Assembly: GCF_000447295.1 (NCBI RefSeq)
Contig: NZ_KE650771.1
Location: 3,669,964-3,733,963, forward strand
From: Fischerella sp. PCC 9431
GTDB lineage: Bacteria; Cyanobacteriota; Cyanobacteriia; Cyanobacteriales; Nostocaceae
Length of the DNA: 64,000 nt
Direction: 5' to 3'
The position numbers and the translations under genes were made by a program. Shown piece by piece: positions 1 through 6,796 of the stretch. A model generated the notes under the pieces. The model did not search any database, was not told the DNA's origin, and was given only the letters and a program-made list of their open reading frames with translations. The stretch's first letter is position 1, and every line of letters starts with the position of its first letter.

Positions 1-1218
1 GCAACCCAAGCAGGATTAAATGTCGAAATCGCAAATGCTGGACTATTAGCACTTGCGTCTGAAGCGAATGGACACATGCAGGTTGCGGAATCAGGAGATA
101 TTGTTTATCTTTTTCCGCGCAATTTTCGAGATATCTTACGCAACAAATACTTGCGGCTACAGTTGCAGGAGTGGTGGAAAAAAGTTTGGAGTGTTCTGTT
201 TTATATAATTCGGATTTCTTTTGGTGTTTTACTGATAGCTTCTATTGCCTTAATTTACATCACTATTCTTGTGATTATTATCTCTGCTAACTCAGATCGT
301 GATAGTGGCGATCGCGGTGGTGATTTTGGCGTAGGTTTTTTCTATTTTCCTGATTTATTTTGGTATTTCAGTCCTAACTACAATACTTATAACCAAGAAC
401 GACACCGGGAACGTAGACAAAGCGATCTGAACTTTTTGGAAGCAGTATTTTCGTTTTTGTTTGGTGATGGAAACCCTAACACTAATTTAGAAAAACGTCG
501 CTGGAAGGGAATTGCAGCGATAATTCGCAAAAATAAAAATGCAGTGGTAGCTGAACAAATCGCTCCCTACCTTGATGATATTGGTGAGACATATCAACAA
601 GAGTATGAAGATTATATGCTGCCAGTTTTGACTCGCTTTAATGGTCGTCCAGAAGTCAGTCCAGAAGGACAAATCGTTTACTATTTCCCAGATTTACAAG
701 TCAGTGCTACAAAAAAACGCGATCGCTCAATTTCAGCTTATCTCGAAGAATTTCCCTGGCGTTTTAGTGCAGCTTCATCGGGACAAATTCTCCTTAGTGC
801 TGGATTAGGTGTAGTTAATATTGTTGGTGCTTTAATTCTTGGAAGTTTGTTAAGAGATGGTACAGCAGCAGCTGTCTTAGGTGGATTAGTAGCATTTGCT
901 CAAGGGATTTACTGGCTGCTATTAGCTTATGGTATCGGTTTCTTGGGAATACCTTTGGTGCGTTATTTCTGGATTCAATGGCGTAATCGTAAAATAGCCG
1001 AACGCAACCGCACCAGACAAGCACGAGCCAGAGTATTAGCAAGTGCAGATACTCAATTACAACAAAAAATTGACTATGCACAACAGTTTGCAGCCGAAAA
1101 AATTATTGGCAAAGAAGATTTAGTCTACTCCACCGAAACCGACTTGCTAGAACAAGAAGTTGAGGATAGTGATCAAATTGACGCAGAATGGCAAAGGCGT
1201 CTTGAGGAAGGAAGTTAG
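1..1218 (+). CDS. Conserved cyanobacterial membrane protein, 5' end outside the window
   Basis: The reading frame is already open at base 1 and runs to the TAG at 1216-1218, so about 405 C-terminal residues are visible and the true start lies upstream; the ATG at 76 is internal. The first 35 residues look like the end of a small winged-helix-like domain (alternating A/L/G pattern ending in IVYLFP). A hydrophobic segment follows (about residues 65-95), then a soluble Asp/Arg/Tyr-rich stretch, then two closely spaced hydrophobic segments (about residues 260-320), and a charged C-terminal tail with coiled-coil character (QQKIDYAQQFAAEK). I recognise it only as a family of unknown function that is widespread in cyanobacteria; no catalytic motif is visible. 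It is likely an inner or thylakoid membrane protein. Direction and frame are certain; function is not known. Confidence 0.8.
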   Translation, partial: ATQAGLNVEIANAGLLALASEANGHMQVAESGDIVYLFPRNFRDILRNKYLRLQLQEWWKKVWSVLFYIIRISFGVLLIASIALIYITILVIIISANSDRDSGDRGGDFGVGFFYFPDLFWYFSPNYNTYNQERHRERRQSDLNFLEAVFSFLFGDGNPNTNLEKRRWKGIAAIIRKNKNAVVAEQIAPYLDDIGETYQQEYEDYMLPVLTRFNGRPEVSPEGQIVYYFPDLQVSATKKRDRSISAYLEEFPWRFSAASSGQILLSAGLGVVNIVGALILGSLLRDGTAAAVLGGLVAFAQGIYWLLLAYGIGFLGIPLVRYFWIQWRNRKIAERNRTRQARARVLASADTQLQQKIDYAQQFAAEKIIGKEDLVYSTETDLLEQEVEDSDQIDAEWQRRLEEGS

Positions 1219-1315
1219 CAGTTATCAGTTATCAGTTATCAGTTATCAGTTATCAAATTCCACTAGTCACTGTTAACTGTCCACTGTTCACTGTTCACTG
1301 TTCACTGTCCACTGT
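1219..1315. repeat. Short tandem heptamer repeats (CAGTTAT and CACTGTT types)
   Basis: Five perfect copies of CAGTTAT occupy 1219-1253. From 1268 to 1315 a second array of CACTGTT/CACTGTC-type heptamers follows. These are the short tandemly repeated repetitive sequences typical of filamentous cyanobacteria. The second array overlaps the 3' end of the minus-strand CYTH gene and supplies its last ten or so codons and stop. Further arrays of the same kind occur at about 31249, 54858 and 60146. Confidence 0.9.
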
Positions 1316-1770
1316 GAAAAGGGGTTATTGACTAAATTACTGTTGAAATATTTGGGATCTTCTGAAACTTCTTCACCGACCCAAGGCGGTAATTCTATTT
1401 GTTGTGTTTCGTCGCTGAGTTCGACTTCTGCTAAGATTAGCCCTTTGTTAACACCTTCAAACTCGTCTATTTCCCAAATTAAGCCATCATACTCAATTTT
1501 GTATCTAGTTTTTTCGATGATGGGGCGATCGCACAACTTATCTAGCATTTCCTGAGCATCTTCCATAGGAATTGGGTACTCAAACTCAGATCTAGAATAT
1601 TTCATACTAGGGCCTTTTATTGTTAAATAACCTTGATTGCCTACTATACGAACACGTACAGTAGCTTCTTTTTGTGTAGCTATGTATCCCTGACGATATA
1701 CATTACCCTTAGCTATTTTTTTCCAAGTATCTCCTTTTACTAAAAACTTACGCTCTATTTCTTCCGCCAT
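1288..1770 (-). CDS. CYTH domain protein (triphosphate tunnel metalloenzyme)
   Basis: A 160-residue protein starting at the ATG at 1770. The N-terminus carries the CYTH signature ExExK (EIERKF, residues 4-9), followed by alternating charged beta-strands of the triphosphate tunnel (VRVRI, LTIKGP, RSEFEYPIP, YKIEYDG, WEIDEFEG, LAEVEL). Family members are inorganic triphosphatases or, less often, adenylate cyclases or thiamine triphosphatases; cyanobacterial short-form CYTH proteins act mainly on tripolyphosphate with a divalent metal. It is probably cytosolic, since no signal or membrane segment is seen. The last residues (about FSQWTVNSEQ) are encoded by the heptamer repeat array, so the natural C-terminus seems to have been replaced or extended by repeat DNA. 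It is convergent with the upstream membrane protein gene. Identification is firm; the substrate is inferred from the family. Confidence 0.9.
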   Translation of the reverse strand: MAEEIERKFLVKGDTWKKIAKGNVYRQGYIATQKEATVRVRIVGNQGYLTIKGPSMKYSRSEFEYPIPMEDAQEMLDKLCDRPIIEKTRYKIEYDGLIWEIDEFEGVNKGLILAEVELSDETQQIELPPWVGEEVSEDPKYFNSNLVNNPFSQWTVNSEQ

Positions 1771-1940
1771 TGTTACCCCTTGATTTAGTTGATATTGGCT
1801 TAAATACTATAGGATTCTATTGTATTTTTGTTGGTGTAAGGGACTTGCGGATAAATAAAATACCAGGCATTCTAGAAGATTAGGAAGGGCAGATATACCC
1901 GCGCCTGCTCGAAATTTTGAGAATTGGAATTGCTTTATTC

Positions 1941-2411
1941 ATGCTTACCGACACCATCAAATCTACATTCAAAGATGCAGCGAAGAAACTCACCGGCAAC
2001 CGCAAACGAGACTTTATGGCAAAAGTAACTGAAGATTACTTCGAGAGTTCAGCACGTAAAGCCGAAACCGTTTTGGGATGGAATCGCCATAGTGTGGAAC
2101 TTGGCTTGCATGAAAGGCGGGCGGGGATAGTCTGTGTAGATAATTATCAGGCAAGAGGAAGACATAGTAGCGTTGAGATTCTGCCCAATTTAGAATCGGA
2201 TATGCGTTTACTGATAGATGCTCAAGCCCAAGCTGATCCAAAATTTCAATCTCCATTTTTATATGCCCGCGTCAGCGCTAGAGCAGTACGAGAAGCATTG
2301 GTGAGTGAAAAAGGCTACGACGAAAACGAATTGCCGACTCGTCAAACTTGCGGGGAGATTCTTAATCGCTTGGGATATCGCCTAAAAAAACACAAAAAAC
2401 GAAACCCTTGA
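1941..2411 (+). CDS. ISAzo13-family transposase, N-terminal part (ORF A)
   Basis: The ATG at 1941 gives MLTDTIKST, which matches the usual N-terminus of this transposase group; an upstream in-frame TTG at 1917 is less likely. The 156 residues form the DNA-binding part, including a segment that begins HSVELGLHE and continues into GIVCVDNYQARGR, and a helix-turn-helix-like stretch (ARVSARAVREALVSEKGY followed by LPTRQT). The frame ends at TGA 2409-2411, overlapping the start of the second frame. The expected continuation (KKTQKTKPLKKIP) is found in the -1 frame right after an A7 run, so the two frames together encode one DDE transposase. Either programmed -1 frameshifting or a single-base indel could explain the split; the slippery site favours the former. 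Confidence 0.85.
   Translation: MLTDTIKSTFKDAAKKLTGNRKRDFMAKVTEDYFESSARKAETVLGWNRHSVELGLHERRAGIVCVDNYQARGRHSSVEILPNLESDMRLLIDAQAQADPKFQSPFLYARVSARAVREALVSEKGYDENELPTRQTCGEILNRLGYRLKKHKKRNP
2384..2390 (+). promoter_or_regulatory. Putative -1 ribosomal frameshift site (A AAA AAA)
   Basis: Seven adenines lie exactly in the X XXY YYZ phase of the upstream transposase frame: codons AAA at 2385-2387 and 2388-2390, preceded by A at 2384. A one-base backward slip enters the second frame, which is open from 2366, and gives the protein junction KKTQKTKPLKKIP. A second run of six A lies at 2394-2399. No experimental support is available. Confidence 0.6.
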
Positions 2412-3136
2412 AAAAGATTCCTCAAACTGATGCCATTTTCGAGAATGTGTTCCGCGAGAATCAAGCATCAGATGAAAATCCCAAATCGTTGCGACTGTCC
2501 ATTGATAGCAAAGCAAAGGTCAAGATTGGCAACCTTTCCAGAGGTGGGAAGGCACGTACTCTAAAGCCAAAAGAGGCGGATGACCACGATACACAGTGGC
2601 AAACAATCTTAGTTCCGTTTGGTATTCTCAACACTCACAGCGATCAGTTATCGATTTACTTTGGTCACTCAGCTGAGACTAGTGATTTTATCGTCGATTG
2701 TTTAACTGCTTGGTGGAACGAGAATCAACACGATTACCACGATCTCGATGAATTGCTGATTGACCTTGATGGCGGTGCCGCAATCCGTAGCGATCGCACG
2801 CAATTTATCAAACGTATGGTTGAATTATCTCAAGCCATTGGTTTAAAAATCCGACTAATTTATTACCCCCCGTACCATAGCAAGTACAACCCGATAGAAC
2901 GATGTTGGGCTGCGTTAGAAAACTATTGGAACGGCGCGATTCTAGACTCCGTTGAAGCTGCTCTACACTGGACTGCCAATATGACTTGGAAAGGGATTAC
3001 ACCCATTGTACATTGGGTCGAAACCACCTATGAAAAAGGAATTAAGGTTCTCTCACAAGAGTTAGAACAGTACCAACTTTTCTGGCAGCGTTCTGAAACA
3101 TTACCCAAATGGGATATCACCATTGTCCCAGTTTGA
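2408..3136 (+). CDS. ISAzo13-family transposase, catalytic C-terminal part (ORF B)
   Basis: The frame is open from 2366. A TTG at 2408 overlaps the TGA of the first frame, but translation more likely enters by a -1 shift at 2384-2390. The product contains the RNase H-fold catalytic core of the family: the ADDHDTQW region, ELLIDLDGGAA carrying an acidic catalytic residue, then YYPPYHSKYNPIERCW with the terminal catalytic Glu, followed by a basic/aromatic tail ending WDITIVPV just before the right inverted repeat. No internal stops are seen, so a full-length fused transposase of about 398 residues can be made. Confidence 0.85.
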   Translation: MKKIPQTDAIFENVFRENQASDENPKSLRLSIDSKAKVKIGNLSRGGKARTLKPKEADDHDTQWQTILVPFGILNTHSDQLSIYFGHSAETSDFIVDCLTAWWNENQHDYHDLDELLIDLDGGAAIRSDRTQFIKRMVELSQAIGLKIRLIYYPPYHSKYNPIERCWAALENYWNGAILDSVEAALHWTANMTWKGITPIVHWVETTYEKGIKVLSQELEQYQLFWQRSETLPKWDITIVPV

Positions 3137-3166
3137 CTGGTATCTTATTTTCTTGCAAGTCCCTAA

Positions 3167-3488
3167 CCTGCATTATGTGCTTAAATTCACTACACTTTCT
3201 GTTCTCTATTCTCTACTCTTCATTTTCATAAGTAAGTTCATCAATTAATTTCACATTTGTTTACATATTGGATTCTTTTCTGGAATTATATTTTTCCATC
3301 TAGTATTCATATATAAGCTTAAATTTTTTTGAGGATTGCTTAGGTCTTACTTGAAAAGTGCATAAATTAATTTAGCTGCACCTAATCATCCTTTAGAAAT
3401 TTTTGAGAAAAGTTGAAGTGTTCTCAAACCTTGACATTGGCAAGAAAAAAGTGTCCTACAAAACCCTACTTTGTAAAGGAGAAATTGT
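3167..3488. other. Intergenic region downstream of the IS element
   Basis: This AT-rich stretch contains no reading frame I can support. Near its right end there is a TTGACA (3431-3436) with a poor -10 region about 17-18 bases downstream (around 3454-3460). A clear ribosome-binding site AAAGGAG precedes the ATG at 3489. It probably holds the promoter of the next gene. Confidence 0.4.
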
Positions 3489-3767
3489 ATGTCGAATAAT
3501 ATGGAGGATGTATTTGTAGATGTTGTAGAGAATAAACCTAAATCAGTAGTTCAGAAATATCTACAAAATCCCTTTTCGATTGCATGGTCAAAACTAGCTA
3601 CATTAACGCAACCTGTCCATAGGCGCACAACAGAAACACAGGAAGACGAGCAATCCGAAGAAGATAGACCAGATTTTACCCCAGATCGAGGTTTGTACCG
3701 TCCCTTCACTGACCGCATCGATCCATCACTTTACTATGCCATCTTCTTTCCGCACCAACGCTTATAA
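3489..3767 (+). CDS. Small hypothetical protein, 92 residues
   Basis: The ATG at 3489 is preceded by a strong Shine-Dalgarno sequence (AAAGGAG, 9 bases upstream), which supports real translation. The protein has an acidic N-terminus (MEDVFVDVVENK), a middle with several aromatic and hydrophobic residues (LQNPFSIAWSKLATL), an acidic linker (ETQEDEQSEEDRPDF) and a C-terminal segment rich in aromatic residues (LYRPFTDRIDPSLYYAIFFP). No signal peptide or membrane helix is evident. I do not recognise the family. A hairpin repeat at 3797-3829 follows and may terminate the transcript. Function unknown. Confidence 0.65.
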   Translation: MSNNMEDVFVDVVENKPKSVVQKYLQNPFSIAWSKLATLTQPVHRRTTETQEDEQSEEDRPDFTPDRGLYRPFTDRIDPSLYYAIFFPHQRL

Positions 3768-3796
3768 GTAGAACAGCGTAAATGATTAAAGGTTTG

Positions 3797-3829
3797 TAGT
3801 AAGCGCTTGACCGAAGACAGCGCTTACTA
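3797..3829. repeat. Hairpin repeat (TAGTAAGCGCT inverted)
   Basis: A perfect 11-bp inverted repeat, TAGTAAGCGCT at 3797-3807 and its complement at 3819-3829, with an 11-base loop. It lies 30 bases after the stop of the small upstream gene. It resembles the GTAGTGAGCGCTTTAGC hairpins at 17857-17902, so it probably belongs to a dispersed cyanobacterial palindrome family and may also act as a transcription stop. Confidence 0.6.
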
Positions 3830-3888
3830 AGATCTAATTTTCAAGTTTTATTTCTATTCACATAGTTTGGTTTATTCTCGTGTCTACA

Positions 3889-4047
3889 CTACTGTTGTGT
3901 TGTTGGTGAAGTAACTGGAACAGAAGGAGTGCGATCGCTACGGTAGTTTAGAAATCCCAAGTAGCCTAAAAATACGACTAACCCAATGAGAGTAGCAATC
4001 TGAATAGATTTTTCGATAGAAATAAAGCTGCGTAAAAACTTGTCCAT
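3889..4047 (-). CDS. Small single-pass membrane protein (uncertain)
   Basis: From the ATG at 4047 the product is 52 residues: a basic/amphipathic start (MDKFLRSFISIEKS), one clear transmembrane helix (IQIATLIGLVVFLGYLGFL), and a short Ser/Thr/Pro-rich tail. The frame also opens upstream at an ATG at 4152, which would overlap the end of the DUF1778 antitoxin gene by 14 bases; the extra 35 residues do not look like a natural N-terminus, although a 14-base overlap would fit translational coupling. No strong ribosome-binding site is seen before 4047. It occupies the position where a GNAT toxin would be expected next to a DUF1778 antitoxin, but it has no GNAT features. Function unknown; moderate doubt that it is a gene. 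Confidence 0.45.
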   Translation of the reverse strand: MDKFLRSFISIEKSIQIATLIGLVVFLGYLGFLNYRSDRTPSVPVTSPTTQQ

Positions 4048-4138
4048 AAAACATCTGAAACTAGAATTTGCTTTTATTCTAGACGTTGATTTGTCTGTCA
4101 AGTATCCATAAACAGGCAAAAATACATCACTAACACTA

Positions 4139-4438
4139 TCAAGCAGAACCATTTAACTCCATCACTTGCTCATAGCGCACAGTAGCGGCTTTGAGTGCAT
4201 CATTAGGTTGTGGAGAATTCAGGAGCGCATCCACTAAAGCTTCACTATCTTCAATACTCAGTTTGAGTGTTTGATGTTGTTCGATGACTCGACAAGCTGC
4301 TGCTTGAACACTTGCGATCACAAAATCAGTCAGGGTACGTCCCTCTAAGTCAGCAGCTTTTTGCCAAAGAGCCTTAATTTCTGGGGTAACACGAGCTTCT
4401 AATCGTGCTGTTGATTTTTGATTATTTGTAGTAGCCAT
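4139..4438 (-). CDS. DUF1778 family antitoxin (TacA-like), apparently without its toxin
   Basis: A 99-residue protein starting at the ATG at 4438. The N-terminal part fits the ribbon-helix-helix DUF1778 pattern (TARLEARVTPEIKALWQKAA, then LEGRTLTDFVIASVQ), followed by a helical toxin-binding tail (IEQHQTLKLSIEDSEALVDALL). In the usual TacA-TacT arrangement a GNAT acetyltransferase toxin follows immediately and is neutralised by this protein, which also represses the operon. Here the overlapping downstream frame encodes a small membrane protein and no GNAT fold is seen. A perfect palindrome (4473-4487) just upstream is a plausible autoregulatory operator. Family assignment is confident; whether it pairs with a toxin elsewhere is unknown. 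Confidence 0.85.
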   Translation of the reverse strand: MATTNNQKSTARLEARVTPEIKALWQKAADLEGRTLTDFVIASVQAAACRVIEQHQTLKLSIEDSEALVDALLNSPQPNDALKAATVRYEQVMELNGSA

Positions 4439-4472
4439 GTCAATAAAGATGGACTTTGACTATTTCTATTAC

Positions 4473-4487
4473 ACGGCAAAATGCCGT
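4473..4487. promoter_or_regulatory. Palindromic operator candidate upstream of the DUF1778 gene
   Basis: ACGGCA-AAA-TGCCGT is a perfect 6-bp inverted repeat 35 bases upstream of the antitoxin start codon. Ribbon-helix-helix antitoxins of this type bind palindromes that overlap their own promoter, so self-repression is the likely role. This is inferred from position and symmetry only. Confidence 0.5.
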
Positions 4488-4637
4488 ATAAAAATCCTGA
4501 GCGTGGAAATTTGTGTCTATTCTCGTCCGAAAATTTTGCTATTTAACGACTGTGTATAAACTAAAAAATAAAACTAAGTACTCTCAACATATACAATTTT
4601 GTAGAGATAGTATAAAGCAGTTGTATTTTAAAAGCTA

Positions 4638-5231
4638 TTGCACAATGTCATCGCTATTTACCCCGCCAATAATTTTTACGAATTCTATGTCACACCTAAC
4701 GGACATAAGTATTACAGGGAATTAAAGCAACGCTCTGGTCAATCAGTAGAACGCACGGAAAGTTATGTGAAAAACTTCCTAAATGCAGAGCAATTTCGGA
4801 AAAATTACCCTCAAGCCTATGAAAAATGGCTACAAGCTGAAGAAAACCTTTGGGTGGAAGACTGGGAAACCCAACTGACAAAGATTGGTCATGACTGCCG
4901 AGAGGCAATTCAGAAATTTGCAGAAACTCTGATCAATCGCTATCAGCTCCAACATAAATACCCAGATCAAAATAAGGACATAGGACGTATCAAAGCTGTC
5001 ATTGAGCAGCGTAAAGAAAAACTCAGTCAAAAGGAGAAGAAATTTCTAGATAGCCTTTTAGAATACCTAGATAGCCTTTTAGAATACTGGAAAGCCTTAA
5101 GTGGCTTAGTCCAAAGACAAGAGCATGGTATCCAAGATGTTAATGAATCACTGACTTGGGAGGATGGACGCAGGGTTGTGTTTCAAACTGCAATTGTCAT
5201 GTTTGAAGTTGACAGAAGTCTTTCTCGTTGA
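4638..5231 (+). CDS. Hypothetical protein, possibly 5'-truncated
   Basis: About 197 residues, strongly helical and charged, with no signal or membrane segment. The frame has no ATG before its last residues; the first usable codon is TTG at 4638 and no convincing ribosome-binding site precedes it, so the gene may have lost its 5' end. Recognisable stretches are PNGHKYYRELKQRSGQS, a central coiled-coil-like part (QRKEKLSQKEKKFLDSLLEY) and a conserved-looking C-terminus (LTWEDGRRVVFQTAIVMFEV). An exact 21-bp tandem duplication (5046-5087) adds a second LDSLLEY. I do not recognise the family and do not assign a function. Confidence 0.55.
   Translation: MHNVIAIYPANNFYEFYVTPNGHKYYRELKQRSGQSVERTESYVKNFLNAEQFRKNYPQAYEKWLQAEENLWVEDWETQLTKIGHDCREAIQKFAETLINRYQLQHKYPDQNKDIGRIKAVIEQRKEKLSQKEKKFLDSLLEYLDSLLEYWKALSGLVQRQEHGIQDVNESLTWEDGRRVVFQTAIVMFEVDRSLSR
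5046..5087 (+). repeat. Perfect 21-bp in-frame tandem duplication
   Basis: The 21 bases beginning CTAGATAGCC at 5046-5066 are repeated without a mismatch at 5067-5087, duplicating seven residues (LDSLLEY) inside the hypothetical protein. Perfect identity implies a recent event or selection for extending the helix by two turns. Confidence 0.9.
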
Positions 5232-5401
5232 TGTGATGTAAAAATAACGATAGATTTATACCCATGTGTTGAATCGAGGCGATCAAAGAATTTATAGTCC
5301 ACTTGCTCTATGATACGATCGCACCCCTACCCATCATTAACTGTGCGATCGCTATTAACCCAAATCTTCCTCGGTTTAATAATGTCTGTAGTATAGGAAA
5401 C

Positions 5402-6628
5402 TCAACTTTCCCTATTGACTTGCTTCGATTTTTGATCAAGGCGAATAGCTTGCTCTAAAGCTAATTTCTCTTTCGATCTACGAGCATAGGGTTGTAGCTT
5501 ACTTAAATTCCAACCAGTAATGAGACTCATCTGCTCTAAATTCATTCCCTTCATCAGCATTTCTACGCACCACGTTTGTTGAGCTTGCTCAATTACTGGC
5601 TGTTGTCCTTCTGGTGTCAGCAATTCTTCAGTTAATATCTGCCAAATTCTTTGTATTTCTTCCTCAGATATTGGCATTCCTACGTCGTTGAGAAATAGCG
5701 CCGCATGTTCATCCTTACGGCTTTTGAGCCATTGAGTTAATGGATTGCGAGTATAAGAGCCATAGCTTTTACCCATAATCCATTGATTGACAGGCACTTG
5801 TCGAGGAGTAGTTTGAGTGATTTGTAATAAATGCTGATTGGGATTGTTAATTTGATGCATTCGCTCTAAAGTGACAATTTCTGATACCGATAAACCTGCT
5901 GCAAACAAGACATACATTAACGCATAATCTCGCAGTCCTGATTTTTTGGCTCTCTGCAAAATCAAGTGAACTAAATTTGCTGGTAAATCTATCACCTTTT
6001 CTGTAGAAATTGATTCTCCTAAAGTTGCAGAGTTTGTTGCTCCTTTTAAAAACAGCACTACCAAATTTTCTAAAAACTCGTCTCGATCCAACCAAAGCTC
6101 GTGAAATTCACTGGTAAATTCAATCACAGCATATCCCACTAACATACTATTGAGTAAGCTTGCTAGCTTCTCGCTAGGTAAATAGGTATGTAATTCTTCC
6201 CGTTCCATAACTGTTGCTAAATATTCGGCAACATAGTGATTAGCTTGGGTTAAGCTGCGTCCTAAAGCCTGACGATTTTCTAAGGGATAATTTCCGGCTT
6301 CACCGACTACAGAACGCACCAAATCTGGGATTTTTTCTAAAGCCAGTAGGCGATCTTCACAATAGTTTTTCAAAGCTTGATGAACACTGGCTGGTTGACT
6401 AGCTTGAATTTTTAAAGACTCATCCAGTTCTTGAAATACTGGTGATTCGGAAATTACTGCCAAAAGTAACCCGTGCTTATTGCCAAAATGGCGAAACAAC
6501 GTCACTTCATTAACTTCTGCTAGTTCTGCAACTTGCTTTGTTGTAGTCTCGGTGACTCCTTGCGCTGCAAATAATGACCTTGCTGCATTAATTAATCGCT
6601 GTCGAGTAGAAATTACTTGGTTGGGCAT
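5402..6628 (-). CDS. TetR-type regulator fused to a degenerate tyrosine-recombinase-like domain
   Basis: A 408-residue protein from the ATG at 6628, about twice the size of an ordinary TetR regulator. Residues 8-55 form a classic TetR helix-turn-helix (RQRLINAARSLFAAQGV, then TTKQVAELAEVNEVTLFRHF). Residues about 60-205 resemble the TetR ligand-binding half. The remaining 200 residues look like a phage-integrase catalytic domain: LRDYALMYVLFAAGLSVSEI corresponds to the box that normally reads GLRxSEL, and QQTWCVEMLMKGMNLEQMS followed by LITGW and YARRSKEK corresponds to the HxxR/GH/Tyr boxes. The first catalytic Arg is Ser and the HxxR motif is lost, so recombination is unlikely and the domain probably binds DNA or mediates assembly. 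The gene is divergent from a desaturase, with two palindromes between them. The TetR part is certain; the integrase likeness is my reading. Confidence 0.85.
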   Translation of the reverse strand: MPNQVISTRQRLINAARSLFAAQGVTETTTKQVAELAEVNEVTLFRHFGNKHGLLLAVISESPVFQELDESLKIQASQPASVHQALKNYCEDRLLALEKIPDLVRSVVGEAGNYPLENRQALGRSLTQANHYVAEYLATVMEREELHTYLPSEKLASLLNSMLVGYAVIEFTSEFHELWLDRDEFLENLVVLFLKGATNSATLGESISTEKVIDLPANLVHLILQRAKKSGLRDYALMYVLFAAGLSVSEIVTLERMHQINNPNQHLLQITQTTPRQVPVNQWIMGKSYGSYTRNPLTQWLKSRKDEHAALFLNDVGMPISEEEIQRIWQILTEELLTPEGQQPVIEQAQQTWCVEMLMKGMNLEQMSLITGWNLSKLQPYARRSKEKLALEQAIRLDQKSKQVNRES

Positions 6629-6638
6629 AAGCTAAAAA

Positions 6639-6655
6639 TGCAAGTGACACTTGCA
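6639..6655. promoter_or_regulatory. Operator 1 between the TetR-like regulator and desC
   Basis: TGCAAGTG-A-CACTTGCA is a perfect 17-bp palindrome with a single central base. It lies 10 bases upstream of the regulator's start codon, in the divergent intergenic region. Its size and symmetry are typical of a TetR-dimer site, and its position suggests that the regulator represses its own gene. Confidence 0.75.
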
Positions 6656-6685
6656 ATTAAATTTGATCCTTGTTAGACTTAGCCA

Positions 6686-6702
6686 TGTAAGTAGCACTTG
6701 CA
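6686..6702. promoter_or_regulatory. Operator 2 between the TetR-like regulator and desC
   Basis: TGTAAGTAGCACTTGCA is a near-copy of operator 1: the right half CACTTGCA is identical and the left half differs at two positions around the centre. The centres of the two sites are 47 bp apart. This copy is nearer the desaturase and probably controls that promoter. Two copies of one motif between divergent genes make a regulator-target link likely. Confidence 0.65.
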
Positions 6703-6796
6703 TATTCTATTCTTAGTTTAGCTGTCTTCGTGATAACCAGTACATGCTCGGCACTGGTTGATTTACAGTATTCAATTCACGTCAAAGGAAAAAATT

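Larger units (their letters stand above)
1840..3163 (+). mobile_element. ISAzo13-family insertion sequence, complete, 1324 bp
   Basis: Imperfect terminal inverted repeats bound the element. The left end begins GGGACTTGC at 1840 and continues to ATACCAG; the right end, read as its complement, begins GGGACTTGC at 3163. Over 29 positions about 24 match. Both ends are flanked by TAA (1837-1839 and 3164-3166), a candidate 3-bp target duplication. Inside is one transposase split into two overlapping frames on the plus strand. The element appears intact and young, because both ends and the whole coding region are preserved. The family is assigned from the transposase sequence. Confidence 0.85.

Noticed and set aside
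4513-4725. Plus-strand frame of 70 codons upstream of the hypothetical gene
   Set aside because: AT-rich low-complexity composition, no ribosome-binding site, overlap with a better-supported frame.
5402-6628. Active site-specific recombinase
   Set aside because: Key Arg and HxxR residues of the tyrosine-recombinase site are replaced, so enzymatic activity is unlikely.
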